Assembly (NCBI GenBank): GCA_026982255.1
Contig: JALSHL010000006.1
Location: 1 to 7,149, forward strand
Length of the DNA: 7,149 nt
Source of the DNA: Paracoccaceae bacterium
GTDB taxonomy: Bacteria > Pseudomonadota > Alphaproteobacteria > Rhodobacterales > Rhodobacteraceae
Direction: 5' to 3'
The notes under the pieces: model-generated
What the model saw: only the letters and a program-made list of their open reading frames with translations
What the model was told of the DNA's origin: nothing
Databases searched by the model: none
Shown here: positions 1-6,473 of the stretch, piece by piece
Numbering within the stretch: the stretch's first letter is position 1
How the letters are laid out: each line of letters starts with the position of its first letter
Translations under genes and position numbers: made by a program

Positions 1-771
1 TGGCTGTCGGGCGGCGGTAATGCCCAGATCGCACTGGCGGGGTTCCACACCCTGTTCAATGTGCTCGGCGTATTGCTGTTCCTGCCCTTTATCCGGCCGT
101 TCGAACGCCTGTTGCGCCTGCTGGTCCCCGAGAGCGGCCCGCCTCTGCTGCGACGCCTGGACGAGGGGCTGTTGCAGGATCCGGCGGCGGCGGTCGATGC
201 GGTGACGGCGACGCTGCGCGATGTTTTGCAGGAATATGCCACGATCCTCGACGGGTTGTTGTCACAGGGGGGCGGGGTGCGCAACCTGCACCGGCGGCTG
301 GCGGAGGCGGGGCACGCGCTCGACCGGACGCGGGACTATCTGGCGCAAATCCACACCGGCCCCGACATGGGGCAGGTGCATGCGCGCCATCTGGATGCGG
401 TGCATGCGCTCGATCACCTGTATCGTCTGGCGCACCGCTGCCAGCAGGAAACGCGCATCGCTTTCCTGCATCAGGATGCGGAACTGGCGACCCTCGGGCG
501 GCAATTGCATGGCGCGATCCTGCCCTTGCGGGACGGCCGGGTCTCCGAAACGGAGGAGCAGGCCCTCGACCGCCTGCAGGCGCATATGGAGGCCGAGCGC
601 GAGACCTACCGCGCCCGCATGGTCGAGGATGCAACGCAGGCCGGTGGCGACGCCGATTCGCTGCTGCACAAACTGGACAGTGCGCGCTGGCTGCAACGGG
701 TATCGCTCCACCTGTGGAGGATTACACACCACGTCAGAAACGCACAGGGTGATAGAGGGCCTGCGGCATAG
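1..771 (+). CDS. Na+/phosphate cotransporter family protein with C-terminal PhoU-like domain (3' part)
   Basis: The reading frame is open from the first base, so the N-terminus lies outside the window; 256 residues are visible and the stop is TAG at 769-771. Residues about 10-31 (beginning IALAGFHTLFNVLGVLLFLP) form a hydrophobic helix with the HTLFN-GV-LP pattern typical of the last membrane segment of the Na_Pi_cotrans (NptA/YjbB, COG1283) family. The next 220 or so residues are polar, rich in Leu, Arg, Glu and His, and predicted helical, as expected for the cytoplasmic PhoU-like domain that many bacterial members carry. Family members are usually about 550-600 residues, so a little over half is missing. 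The role known for the family is sodium-coupled uptake or export of inorganic phosphate at the inner membrane. Whether this member imports or exports cannot be told from the fragment. It is transcribed away from the minus-strand cluster and has no obvious partner here. Confidence 0.87.
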   Translation, partial: WLSGGGNAQIALAGFHTLFNVLGVLLFLPFIRPFERLLRLLVPESGPPLLRRLDEGLLQDPAAAVDAVTATLRDVLQEYATILDGLLSQGGGVRNLHRRLAEAGHALDRTRDYLAQIHTGPDMGQVHARHLDAVHALDHLYRLAHRCQQETRIAFLHQDAELATLGRQLHGAILPLRDGRVSETEEQALDRLQAHMEAERETYRARMVEDATQAGGDADSLLHKLDSARWLQRVSLHLWRITHHVRNAQGDRGPAA

Positions 772-1154
772 TGCCCGAATGTCGTAGGTTACTGTAATAT
801 TATTGCGCCAAAATGCCCGATTTCGGATGATTTTGGCCGAATGTCGCCGAAACGACAGGGCGAAACTGTAGATATGCTAGATATCCCCCACCTGGAGTGT
901 TTGACGAGTTGGGTAGACAAAGATTAGGGTTGGAATGACTCTATTTGGCTCGCAAGTGACCCTGAAATGTTTTGCCCTAAGGGCCCACGAACGATTTTGA
1001 CGGTGATCTTGCTGGCTGGCTGCTTCGACAGGGAAGTTGGTGTTGCAATTCTCGGACATTCCCCGTTTCGCCGGCGGAAATACTCTACTTAAAGGCGTGC
1101 CCGACATGGCATTCACTCCAGGACCTCCCCCTACAATGTCGCGACGGAGCGAGC
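772..1154. other. Long non-coding gap upstream of the Crp/Fnr gene
   Basis: No convincing gene lies in these 383 bases, which are visibly richer in A and T than the flanking genes. They contain the hairpin at 807-837, a perfect 10-bp direct repeat ccgaatgtcg (775-784 and 837-846), a short palindrome gccct-a-agggc at 974-984, and two TTGACG hexamers (901-906 and 997-1002) that could be -35 elements, although neither has a good -10 hexamer 16-18 bp downstream. A short leader ORF may occupy the right end (1106-1165). The length is generous for a 220-residue regulator, so regulatory sequence is likely, but no defined operator can be named. Confidence 0.5.
807..837 (+). terminator. Hairpin just after the Na/Pi cotransporter gene; possible terminator or 3' mRNA end
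   Basis: An 8-bp perfect inverted repeat, gccaaaat at 807-814 and attttggc at 830-837, encloses an inner 4-bp stem ccga-tt-tcgg (817-826), giving a stacked hairpin 36 bases past the stop codon. No run of T follows, so it is not a canonical intrinsic terminator. It could stabilise the 3' end of the transcript, or be a binding site. The two stems are seen directly; the function is inferred. Confidence 0.35.
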
Positions 1155-1165
1155 ATGAAAAATAG
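1106..1165 (+). CDS. Possible 19-residue leader ORF overlapping the start of the Crp/Fnr gene
   Basis: ATG at 1106 opens a 19-codon frame that stops at TAG 1163-1165, overlapping the first 11 bases of the regulator in another frame. The peptide begins MAFTPGPPPTM. It contains three consecutive prolines, a motif known to slow ribosomes that depend on EF-P. An AAAGG at 1091-1095 is a weak, rather distant ribosome binding site. The overlap would allow translational coupling to the regulator. Short ORFs of this size are common by chance, so this is only a candidate. Confidence 0.15.
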   Translation: MAFTPGPPPTMSRRSEHEK

Positions 1166-1817
1166 CGCCCGTTTCCCGCATCTGCTGAAATCCGGCGTGC
1201 TGCACGATCTGCCCCGCGATTTCCGCACCGATTTTGTCGACCGCTGCACCGTGCAGTTCTTCGAGGAGCCCGAGGTCATCCTGACACAGGGGGAGCCGTC
1301 CCCCGGCATGTTCCTGATTGCACACGGAAATATCGAGATTATATACCTCGGGCGCGACGGCCAGCGGACCTTCCTTGCCCGTGCCGCTGCCGGTGCGATT
1401 GTTGGCGAGGCCGAGGCAATCGCCGACCAGATATGCGCTGCTACCTGCGAAACCACGGCGAATACCACCCTGCTGTTCTGCCCGAAACCGCTGTTGATGG
1501 AGAGCCTCTCCTCGGTGCAGTTCGTCAAGAATCTGGCGGCGGTTTTTCATGGCCACCTGCTGCAACTGAACTATTTCAAACTGGTGGACCGCTACAGCCC
1601 CGTCGATGACCGGCTTTGCGCCTATCTGCTGATGTTTTCCGAGCGCAACACGAAAATCTATGACACGCAGGCCTATCTTGCCAGCGTGGTTGGCTGTTCC
1701 CGCCAGACGGTGAACCGCGAGTTGGGCAAGCTGCGAGAGCGGAAAATTATCGACATCCGCAAGGGCGTGATCGAGATTCTGGATCGCGAGAAGCTCGAAT
1801 CCTTCCTGAAAATCTGA
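1155..1817 (+). CDS. Crp/Fnr-family transcriptional regulator, not of the cAMP-binding type
   Basis: This 220-residue protein has the usual Crp/Fnr length and layout. Residues about 20-115 form a cyclic-nucleotide-binding-like beta roll, with G46-E47 and the GE pair at 84-85. A long dimer helix spans about 118-145. A C-terminal winged helix-turn-helix lies at about 168-215, with VGCSRQTVNREL (179-190) closely matching the Crp recognition helix; R183, Q184 and R188 stand where Crp uses Arg, Glu and Arg to read DNA. The Arg-Ser pair that holds the phosphate of cAMP in Crp is replaced by roughly C94-A95. There is no N-terminal Fnr cysteine cluster, although single cysteines occur at 31, 94, 98, 109, 155 and 181. 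The signal is therefore unknown. The ATG is preceded by GGAG (1146-1149) at 5-base spacing. The gene stands alone, divergent from nothing and convergent with the minus-strand module. Confidence 0.88.
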   Translation: MKNSARFPHLLKSGVLHDLPRDFRTDFVDRCTVQFFEEPEVILTQGEPSPGMFLIAHGNIEIIYLGRDGQRTFLARAAAGAIVGEAEAIADQICAATCETTANTTLLFCPKPLLMESLSSVQFVKNLAAVFHGHLLQLNYFKLVDRYSPVDDRLCAYLLMFSERNTKIYDTQAYLASVVGCSRQTVNRELGKLRERKIIDIRKGVIEILDREKLESFLKI

Positions 1818-2041
1818 TTGTCCGCGCCCCGTTGCGACCACAATTCACGAAAAAAATCCACAAATTGCCACATTTCCGCCCTCTTGGGGTCGCGATTGCC
1901 CGTCATATACTTGATGCGAGCAGGACGCCCGTAACGATTGCACGAGTAATCAGTATGCCTTGTTCGCACCGGCGGCGCCCACCGGAGTAGATGTGATTTA
2001 TCGAGTCGGCGCAGTATTACCGTAACAATTTATCCCGTTGA
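1818..2041. other. Spacer between convergent genes
   Basis: These 224 bases separate the stop codons of the Crp/Fnr gene (plus) and the zinc-ribbon gene (minus). No hairpin followed by a T run is evident for either strand. A small ttac-c-gtaa palindrome lies just downstream of the minus-strand stop at about 2018-2026, and a TGTGA half-site occurs at 1992-1996 without its partner. A minus-strand reading frame runs through the left half, but it has no recognisable domain and continues antisense into the regulator, so no gene is called. Confidence 0.4.
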
Positions 2042-3163
2042 TTATTTCGTCGTATAGATGAAATACCCGATAGCCGCGGCCAGCAGTGCTGCGGCTATCG
2101 ACGCAAATACGATCTTCATGGTGGAATACGGACGTTCGCCCTTGACGGTGCCGGTGCGGGCGTTGACCACGAAACGATAGGTCTTGCCGCGGTATTTGTA
2201 GGCTGCCATCCAGACCGGCAGCAGCACATGCTTGAAGGTCACATCCCTGATCGTGGTTTCCAGACTGTCGATCCGCTGCCGGTCACCGCCGATGTCGAAT
2301 CGCACGTCGCGCCGGATGCGCTGGTCCATGATCTGCCGTGCCTCGACGAAGCCTTCTTCCAGCGTCACGGTATAGCCCTCGGCCTTGAAACCGGCCAGAT
2401 ATTCCGGGTTATACGGCTCCAGCGCCGACAGGTCCCACGGTTCCAGCGCGTCGGTATATTTCTTCGGCAGGCTTTTGGAGGCCAGCACCAGCACATCGTC
2501 GAAGAAGCGCGCCACACGCCCCGAAACACTGCGCCAGCGGATTTTCTGCACGCGCCGCGTGGTGCGCTTTCCATCCACCATCACCGTTTGCGTGACATAA
2601 TAGATCGTGCCGCGCTGCCCGCGATAGCGTGTTTTGGTGTCGGCGTCATAGGTCCAGTAGGGGACATATATCCCGTCCATCCGCCGTCCCGCGCGGGCGT
2701 ATTCCTTCAACCCGTTCGGTGCGAACCACAATCGGCCGAGCCAATCATTCATCGCCGCGCGCGCCTGTTTTTCCGACAGGGCAAAGGGCAGCACGCCCTT
2801 GGGCTTGATATGACGGCTGGTGCCGGTGCCGATGACAATCGGCGTGGCACAGAACGGACATTCGCTGGCGTGGTCGTTGCTCGCGAACTCGATCTCGGCA
2901 CCGCAGTTGGTGCATTTGGTCGAGCGGACTTCCTCCATCTCGGCCTCGGGCAACTCGGCCGCCAGCGCCTGGTTAAAGTCCAGTTCGGCAATCGAGGCCG
3001 CCCGCCACGGGCTGTCGTCGATGACCTCCGTATGGCCGCAGTAGTCGCAGACCATTTTCGCCGAAGCGGGGTCGAAACGCATATCCGCGCCGCATACCTC
3101 GCAAGGGAAACGGTGTTCTTCGTCGTCAACCGTGGTGCTGCCGGTTGTCTGTTCGTCAGCCAT
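2042..3163 (-). CDS. Double zinc-ribbon protein with C-terminal membrane anchor (TFIIB-type zinc ribbon family)
   Basis: This 373-residue protein starts with an acidic 20-residue tail. Two zinc ribbons follow, each a CxxC-x14-CxxC set: C21, C24, C39, C42 and C84, C87, C102, C105. Residues about 120-345 form an uncharacterised domain with aromatic-rich blocks YVPYWTYD (166-173) and LPVWMAAYKYRG (about 315-326). Residues about 349-370 are a hydrophobic helix followed by a short TTK end, so the protein is probably tail-anchored with the ribbons in the cytoplasm. Relatives are often misnamed primosomal protein N' or superfamily II helicase because of the ribbons; no helicase motif is present. The start ATG has AAGG eight bases upstream and lies 25 bp after the SPFH gene, so this is the last gene of the operon. 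Zinc-ribbon membrane proteins beside SPFH proteins recall YdjG/YdjH of Bacillus subtilis; a matching adaptor role is inferred. Confidence 0.8.
   Translation of the reverse strand: MADEQTTGSTTVDDEEHRFPCEVCGADMRFDPASAKMVCDYCGHTEVIDDSPWRAASIAELDFNQALAAELPEAEMEEVRSTKCTNCGAEIEFASNDHASECPFCATPIVIGTGTSRHIKPKGVLPFALSEKQARAAMNDWLGRLWFAPNGLKEYARAGRRMDGIYVPYWTYDADTKTRYRGQRGTIYYVTQTVMVDGKRTTRRVQKIRWRSVSGRVARFFDDVLVLASKSLPKKYTDALEPWDLSALEPYNPEYLAGFKAEGYTVTLEEGFVEARQIMDQRIRRDVRFDIGGDRQRIDSLETTIRDVTFKHVLLPVWMAAYKYRGKTYRFVVNARTGTVKGERPYSTMKIVFASIAAALLAAAIGYFIYTTK
2068..2100 (-). repeat. Strong hairpin inside the 3' end of the zinc-ribbon gene
   Basis: Cgatagccgc at 2068-2077 and gcggctatcg at 2091-2100 are a perfect 10-bp inverted repeat around a 13-base loop, whose inner bases agc/gct can pair further. 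It lies in codons for the Ala-rich transmembrane helix, about 25 bases before the stop codon. At the end of the last gene of an operon with no terminator visible behind it, it could protect or define the 3' end of the mRNA. Alternatively it may be a chance product of repeated Ala and Ile codons. Confidence 0.45.
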
Positions 3164-3188
3164 TGTTCAAGCCTTGTTGTGCCGGGTC

Positions 3189-4313
3189 CTAGTCTGCAGC
3201 GGGGGCGGGCGGCGGCGGGGGCGGCGGCATGACGGTGAACAGCTGCGCCAGTTCATCGATGTCACCGGCTTTCTGCCAACCGTCCTGACCGGGGGTCCAG
3301 ACCATAGTGTCGCGGCTAAAGGCATTGTCCTGTGCCATGCGCCCCAGCGCCGCGCGAGAGAACGGCCCCTTGGTGGCACCGTTTTCCGCGATATGCCAGA
3401 CCTTTTCCGGCGGGGGCGGCGGCGGAGCGACCGGTGCGGCGGCGGGGGCCTGTTGCGCGCCCATGCCCTGCGCCATCTGGCCGGCCATCGCCATGCCCAT
3501 CCCCATGCCAAGCCCCTCGCCCATACCGCCACCGGCGGGGTTCTTGGCCGCTTCGGTCATCGCTTCGGCGGCAGAGAATTGCGTATAGCGGCCCAGATCG
3601 CCGATCACACCCATCGAGGTCCGCTTGTCCATCGCTTCCTCCACCGCGGGCGGCAGCGAGATGTTCTCGATATAGAAGGCCGGCATTTCCAGCCCGAACT
3701 CCGCCAGTTCCGGCGAGACCTTCGCCGCAATCAGCTTGCCGAGGTCCATGGTGTTTGCCGCCATGTCCAGCACCGGAATCCCGCTCGCCGCCAGCGCGTT
3801 GGAAAAACGCGCCACGATGATATTGCGGATCTGGTAGCTGATCTCGTCCGTGGTGAATTCGCCATCTGTGCCGACGATCTCCGTCAGGAAGCGCCCGGGG
3901 TCCTTCACGCGGATGGTGTAGGTGCCGAAGGCCCGCAGGCGCACGGGGCCGAATTCCGGATCGCGGCACATGATCGGGTTCTTGGTGCCCCATTTCAGGT
4001 CCTGGAACCGCGTCGTGTTAACGAAATAGATTTCCGACTTGAACGGGCTGTTGAAGCCGTGGTCCCAGCTTTGCAGCGTTGTCAGGATCGGCATGTTGTT
4101 GGTTTCCAGCATATACATGCCGGGGCTGAACACATCGGCCAGTTGCCCCTCGTGGATAAAGACGGCGGCCTGCCCCTCGCGCACGGTCAGCTTGGCGCCG
4201 TATTTGATGGCGTTGCCCTCGCGTTCGAACCGCCAGACCAGCGTGTCGTTGGTGTCGTCCGTCCATTCAATGACATCGATAAATTCGCCGGAAAGAAAAT
4301 CAAGAATACCCAT
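3189..4313 (-). CDS. SPFH-domain protein (YdjI-like, 'virion core protein' family) with C-terminal GYF_2 domain
   Basis: Residues 1-240 of this 374-residue protein match the SPFH (stomatin/prohibitin-like) family annotated as YdjI or virion core protein. It starts MGILDFLSGEFIDVIEW and contains a beta-rich core about 35-220 with REGQAAVFIHEGQLADVFSPG (45-65) and RFQDLKWGT (102-110). Unlike classical SPFH proteins it has no obvious N-terminal membrane helix. A Gly/Met-rich linker (about 261-285) and a Pro/Ala-rich stretch (290-302) lead to a GYF_2/DUF4339 domain at about 305-359, recognised by VWHIAENG, GPFSRAAL (316-323), VW at 338-339 and W346. The tail is polyproline (363-369). The start ATG has GAGG six bases upstream, 11 bp after the lipoprotein stop. 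In Bacillus subtilis YdjI helps bring PspA to the membrane; by analogy this protein may be a membrane-associated scaffold in the module. GYF-type domains are known to bind proline-rich peptides. Confidence 0.85.
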   Translation of the reverse strand: MGILDFLSGEFIDVIEWTDDTNDTLVWRFEREGNAIKYGAKLTVREGQAAVFIHEGQLADVFSPGMYMLETNNMPILTTLQSWDHGFNSPFKSEIYFVNTTRFQDLKWGTKNPIMCRDPEFGPVRLRAFGTYTIRVKDPGRFLTEIVGTDGEFTTDEISYQIRNIIVARFSNALAASGIPVLDMAANTMDLGKLIAAKVSPELAEFGLEMPAFYIENISLPPAVEEAMDKRTSMGVIGDLGRYTQFSAAEAMTEAAKNPAGGGMGEGLGMGMGMAMAGQMAQGMGAQQAPAAAPVAPPPPPPEKVWHIAENGATKGPFSRAALGRMAQDNAFSRDTMVWTPGQDGWQKAGDIDELAQLFTVMPPPPPPPAPAAD

Positions 4314-4324
4314 CTGGAACCTCG

Positions 4325-5212
4325 TTAGTTGGGATTGCCCAGAGCGCGGGCGGCGTCGCGGGCGATCTCGGGCAATAATGGCATAACGTCTGCTGCTTTC
4401 ATACCAGCGCGCAAGCGCGGATCATACAGCATTTTAAGCAAAATTTCGTCATGCAGGGTTAAAAAGGCGAACTCCTCGTCATCGTTGAAAATCGAGGGGC
4501 GCGCCGTGGGGCTGTCGTTGGGCAGGCCGAGCGCCTGCGCCATTTCCTCGTGCACGCAGGACTGGCGCATGAGGTCGCTGTGCTCGGCCTTGACCAGGAT
4601 CAGCGAGAAATCGTAAACGCCGGGGTTGCTGTCCGACGGGAAGGCAAACGCGGCGCAAAAGGTGTTGGGCGGGCTTTTCGCGATAGCATCGACCACCGCC
4701 GGTTCCACCCGCGGATAGCGCGCCGCCAGTGTTTCGGCATATTGCGCCCGCTCGGCCGCGTCCAGAAACAGCACCACCATATTGGCCCGCGCTTCCGGCG
4801 CAAGGCGCATGTCCAGTCCGGTGACAGCGGCCAGGCGGCGGGTAAAATCGCGCACCATGGCTGTATCGCGTTTTCGCTGGCCTTCGGGCACGGAGGCCCC
4901 CGCCACGACAGCCACGCGCACCGGCGACTCCCAGCGCCGCAACATGGCAGGGGTGGCGCCGGCAACGAAGCGCCCGCCGCGCACGCTGTATTCGTCATAA
5001 AGCGCGATACGGACGAAATCCTCCTGCAACTGGGCATAGGTGAACGGGGCGTCGGCCGGTTCTGTATCCGTGCGCAATTTTCCCTGCGCCAGCATGTTTT
5101 CCTCGGCGACGCGGTAATAGGCGCGCAAATCGCCGTCACCGGGGGCGGTGGCGACACAGCCGGCCAGCAGGGCCGGCAGCGCGAGGCGCATAAATGTGCG
5201 AAACTTGTTCAA
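4325..5212 (-). CDS. DUF2927-type lipoprotein with a metalloprotease-like HExxxQ motif
   Basis: This 295-residue product has a short basic and hydrophobic signal peptide ending in the lipobox LAGC (cysteine 19), so it should be lipidated and exported to the periplasmic side. The C-terminal half resembles the DUF2927 family of alphaproteobacteria, with SCVHEEMAQALGL (218-230), PNDS (231-234), SIFNDDEEFAFLT (240-252) and HDEILLKMLYDPRL (254-267). H221-E222 followed by conserved Asn, Asp and His residues looks like a degenerate zinc-peptidase site, but the standard HExxH second His is a Gln here, so activity is uncertain. C186 and C219 could form a disulfide. The start is TTG at 5212-5210, supported by a GGGGGGAG sequence three bases upstream; the in-frame ATG at codon 8 lacks a ribosome site and would shorten the signal peptide. 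It lies between the TelA and SPFH genes, 57 and 11 bp away, so it belongs to the same operon. Its substrate is unknown. Confidence 0.75.
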   Translation of the reverse strand: MNKFRTFMRLALPALLAGCVATAPGDGDLRAYYRVAEENMLAQGKLRTDTEPADAPFTYAQLQEDFVRIALYDEYSVRGGRFVAGATPAMLRRWESPVRVAVVAGASVPEGQRKRDTAMVRDFTRRLAAVTGLDMRLAPEARANMVVLFLDAAERAQYAETLAARYPRVEPAVVDAIAKSPPNTFCAAFAFPSDSNPGVYDFSLILVKAEHSDLMRQSCVHEEMAQALGLPNDSPTARPSIFNDDEEFAFLTLHDEILLKMLYDPRLRAGMKAADVMPLLPEIARDAARALGNPN

Positions 5213-5223
5213 ACGCTCCCCCC
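5212..5223 (-). promoter_or_regulatory. G-rich ribosome binding site that decides a TTG start
   Basis: Reading the minus strand, GGGGGGAG (5223-5216) stands three bases before TTG (5212-5210). No ATG lies upstream in the frame, and the next ATG (codon 8) has no Shine-Dalgarno sequence. The TTG gives an 18-residue signal peptide, a normal length for a lipoprotein. The close spacing and rare start codon suggest lower translation than that of the neighbouring genes, which use ATG. Confidence 0.55.
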
Positions 5224-5235
5224 GAGGGAATGGTG

Positions 5236-5260
5236 CCGGCCCACAGGTATTGCGGGCCGG
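5236..5260 (-). terminator. Hairpin between the TelA and lipoprotein genes
   Basis: Ccggccc at 5236-5242 and gggccgg at 5254-5260 form a perfect 7-bp GC-only stem with an 11-base loop, starting 9 bases after the TelA stop codon on the minus strand. No T run follows, so full termination is unlikely. It may act as a partial terminator, or as an mRNA processing or stabilising element that sets different levels for the genes before and after it. Confidence 0.4.
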
Positions 5261-5269
5261 TCAAGGTAT

Positions 5270-6460
5270 CTAGTCGGAGACACTCTCGCCGACGTTGGCG
5301 CCGGTGCCGGTAGCCTTGGCCTTGGCGGCGGCGAGGGTGTTTTTCAGTTCCTCCTCCATCACTTTCAGCTCTTTCTCGGCTTCGGCGCGCTTGGCCTTGC
5401 CTTCGTCGGCGATACGCAGGGAATCCTCGATGGTTTCGATCAGGTCGGCGTTGGCCTGTTTGACCGCCTCGATGTCGAAGACGCCGCGTTCCATTTCCTC
5501 GCGGATGACCTTGTTGGCCTCCTTGAGGTTGGCGGCGTTGGATTTCAGCAACTCGTTGGTCAGGTCGTTGGCATCGCGCACCACCTCGGCCGCATCGCGC
5601 GAGCGGCTGATGGTGACGGCCTGTGCCAGCTGCGTTTCCCACAGCGGAATGGTGTTGACCAGCGTCGAGTTGATCTTGGTGACCAGCGACTTGTCGTTTT
5701 CCTGCACCAGCCGGATGGAAGGCAGCGACTGCATGGTCACCTGGCGGGTCAGTTTCAGGTCGTGGACCCGGCGCTCCAGATCGTCGCGCGCCGAGCGCAG
5801 ATCGCGCAACTCCTGCGCCTTGATCACCGCTTCGTTTTCGGGGGCTTCCGCGACCGCCTTTTCCATGGCCGGAATGTCGTTTTCGTCCAGCAGCCGGATT
5901 TTTTCCTCGCCTGCCGCGATATAGAGCGCCAGCTCGTCATAGAAATCCAGCGTCTTTTCATAAAGTTTGTCGAGCGACTTGATGTCCTTGAGCAGGATCG
6001 TCTCGTGTTCCAGCAACTGGTCCGAGATATTGTCGATCTGCGTCTGCACGGTTTCGTATTTCGCCATGAATTCGGCCATCGGCTTGGCCTTGCCCATCAG
6101 GCGTTCCCACCAGCTCAGCTTGCGGTTCGGGTCCAGTTCGTCGACCGAGAAACCGCGGATCGAGGTGACCATCTCGCGCAGGGCATTGCCTGCCGGTCCC
6201 ACGTCCTTGTTGCGCACGCCCGAGAGCATCTCCTGCGAGATTTCCTGCAATTCCGCCTGTGCGCCGGAACCGAAGCGGATGATCGACTGGGTGTTACCCA
6301 TGTCCAGTTCGCCCATGCGTTTCTCGATTTCGGCCTTTTCCTCGGCGCTGGCCTGATCGACCATGATCAGATCGCCCTTGGGCTCGGGCAGCAGGGTGGC
6401 GGTTACCGCCTCCACTTCTTTCAGGGTTGTTTCGGCCTTGGCACGAATATCCTCGGACAT
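5270..6460 (-). CDS. TelA-family toxic anion resistance protein
   Basis: This is a 396-residue, almost entirely helical, charged protein without signal peptide or membrane segment, of the length usual for TelA/KlaA (PF05816). The family signature LPSIRLVQENDKSLVTKI (246-263) followed by PLWETQLAQAV (272-282) is clear. Other family-like parts are FGSGAQAELQEIS (63-75), LSWWERLMGK (115-124) and a coiled-coil-like helix from about 355 to 380. The start chosen is the ATG at 6460, with AGGAG six bases upstream; an upstream in-frame ATG (6493) lies inside the XpaC gene and lacks such a site. The gap to XpaC is 13 bp. TelA was named for tellurite resistance, and members also occur in phage- and stress-linked Ter clusters; the biochemical activity of the family is not settled. 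TelA beside XpaC is a recurrent arrangement. Here it is probably the cytoplasmic helical partner of the membrane components of the module. Confidence 0.92.
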   Translation of the reverse strand: MSEDIRAKAETTLKEVEAVTATLLPEPKGDLIMVDQASAEEKAEIEKRMGELDMGNTQSIIRFGSGAQAELQEISQEMLSGVRNKDVGPAGNALREMVTSIRGFSVDELDPNRKLSWWERLMGKAKPMAEFMAKYETVQTQIDNISDQLLEHETILLKDIKSLDKLYEKTLDFYDELALYIAAGEEKIRLLDENDIPAMEKAVAEAPENEAVIKAQELRDLRSARDDLERRVHDLKLTRQVTMQSLPSIRLVQENDKSLVTKINSTLVNTIPLWETQLAQAVTISRSRDAAEVVRDANDLTNELLKSNAANLKEANKVIREEMERGVFDIEAVKQANADLIETIEDSLRIADEGKAKRAEAEKELKVMEEELKNTLAAAKAKATGTGANVGESVSD

Positions 6461-6473
6461 AATTGTCTCCTCT

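Noticed and set aside
877..1116. A 79-codon minus-strand frame in the 772-1154 gap
   Set aside because: It has no recognisable domain, no clear ribosome site and no neighbour to support it. The sequence could belong to a dispersed intergenic repeat, but this cannot be tested here.
1673..1969. A 98-codon minus-strand frame across the convergent spacer
   Set aside because: The middle part (MWQFVDFFRELW) looks protein-like, but the frame runs antisense into the Crp/Fnr gene and has no known family or good start site. A chance frame is more likely.
1992..2007. TGTGA half-site as a Crp-type operator
   Set aside because: The matching TCACA half is missing at the right spacing, and the position downstream of both converging genes makes no regulatory sense.
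3189..3310. GC-rich repeats in the SPFH gene as a tandem-repeat element
   Set aside because: They are simply proline codons of the polyproline tail; no repeat unit extends outside the coding frame.
2228..4328. Two long plus-strand frames (2228-3232 and 3132-4328)
   Set aside because: Both are antisense to the zinc-ribbon and SPFH genes and have biased, domain-free translations.
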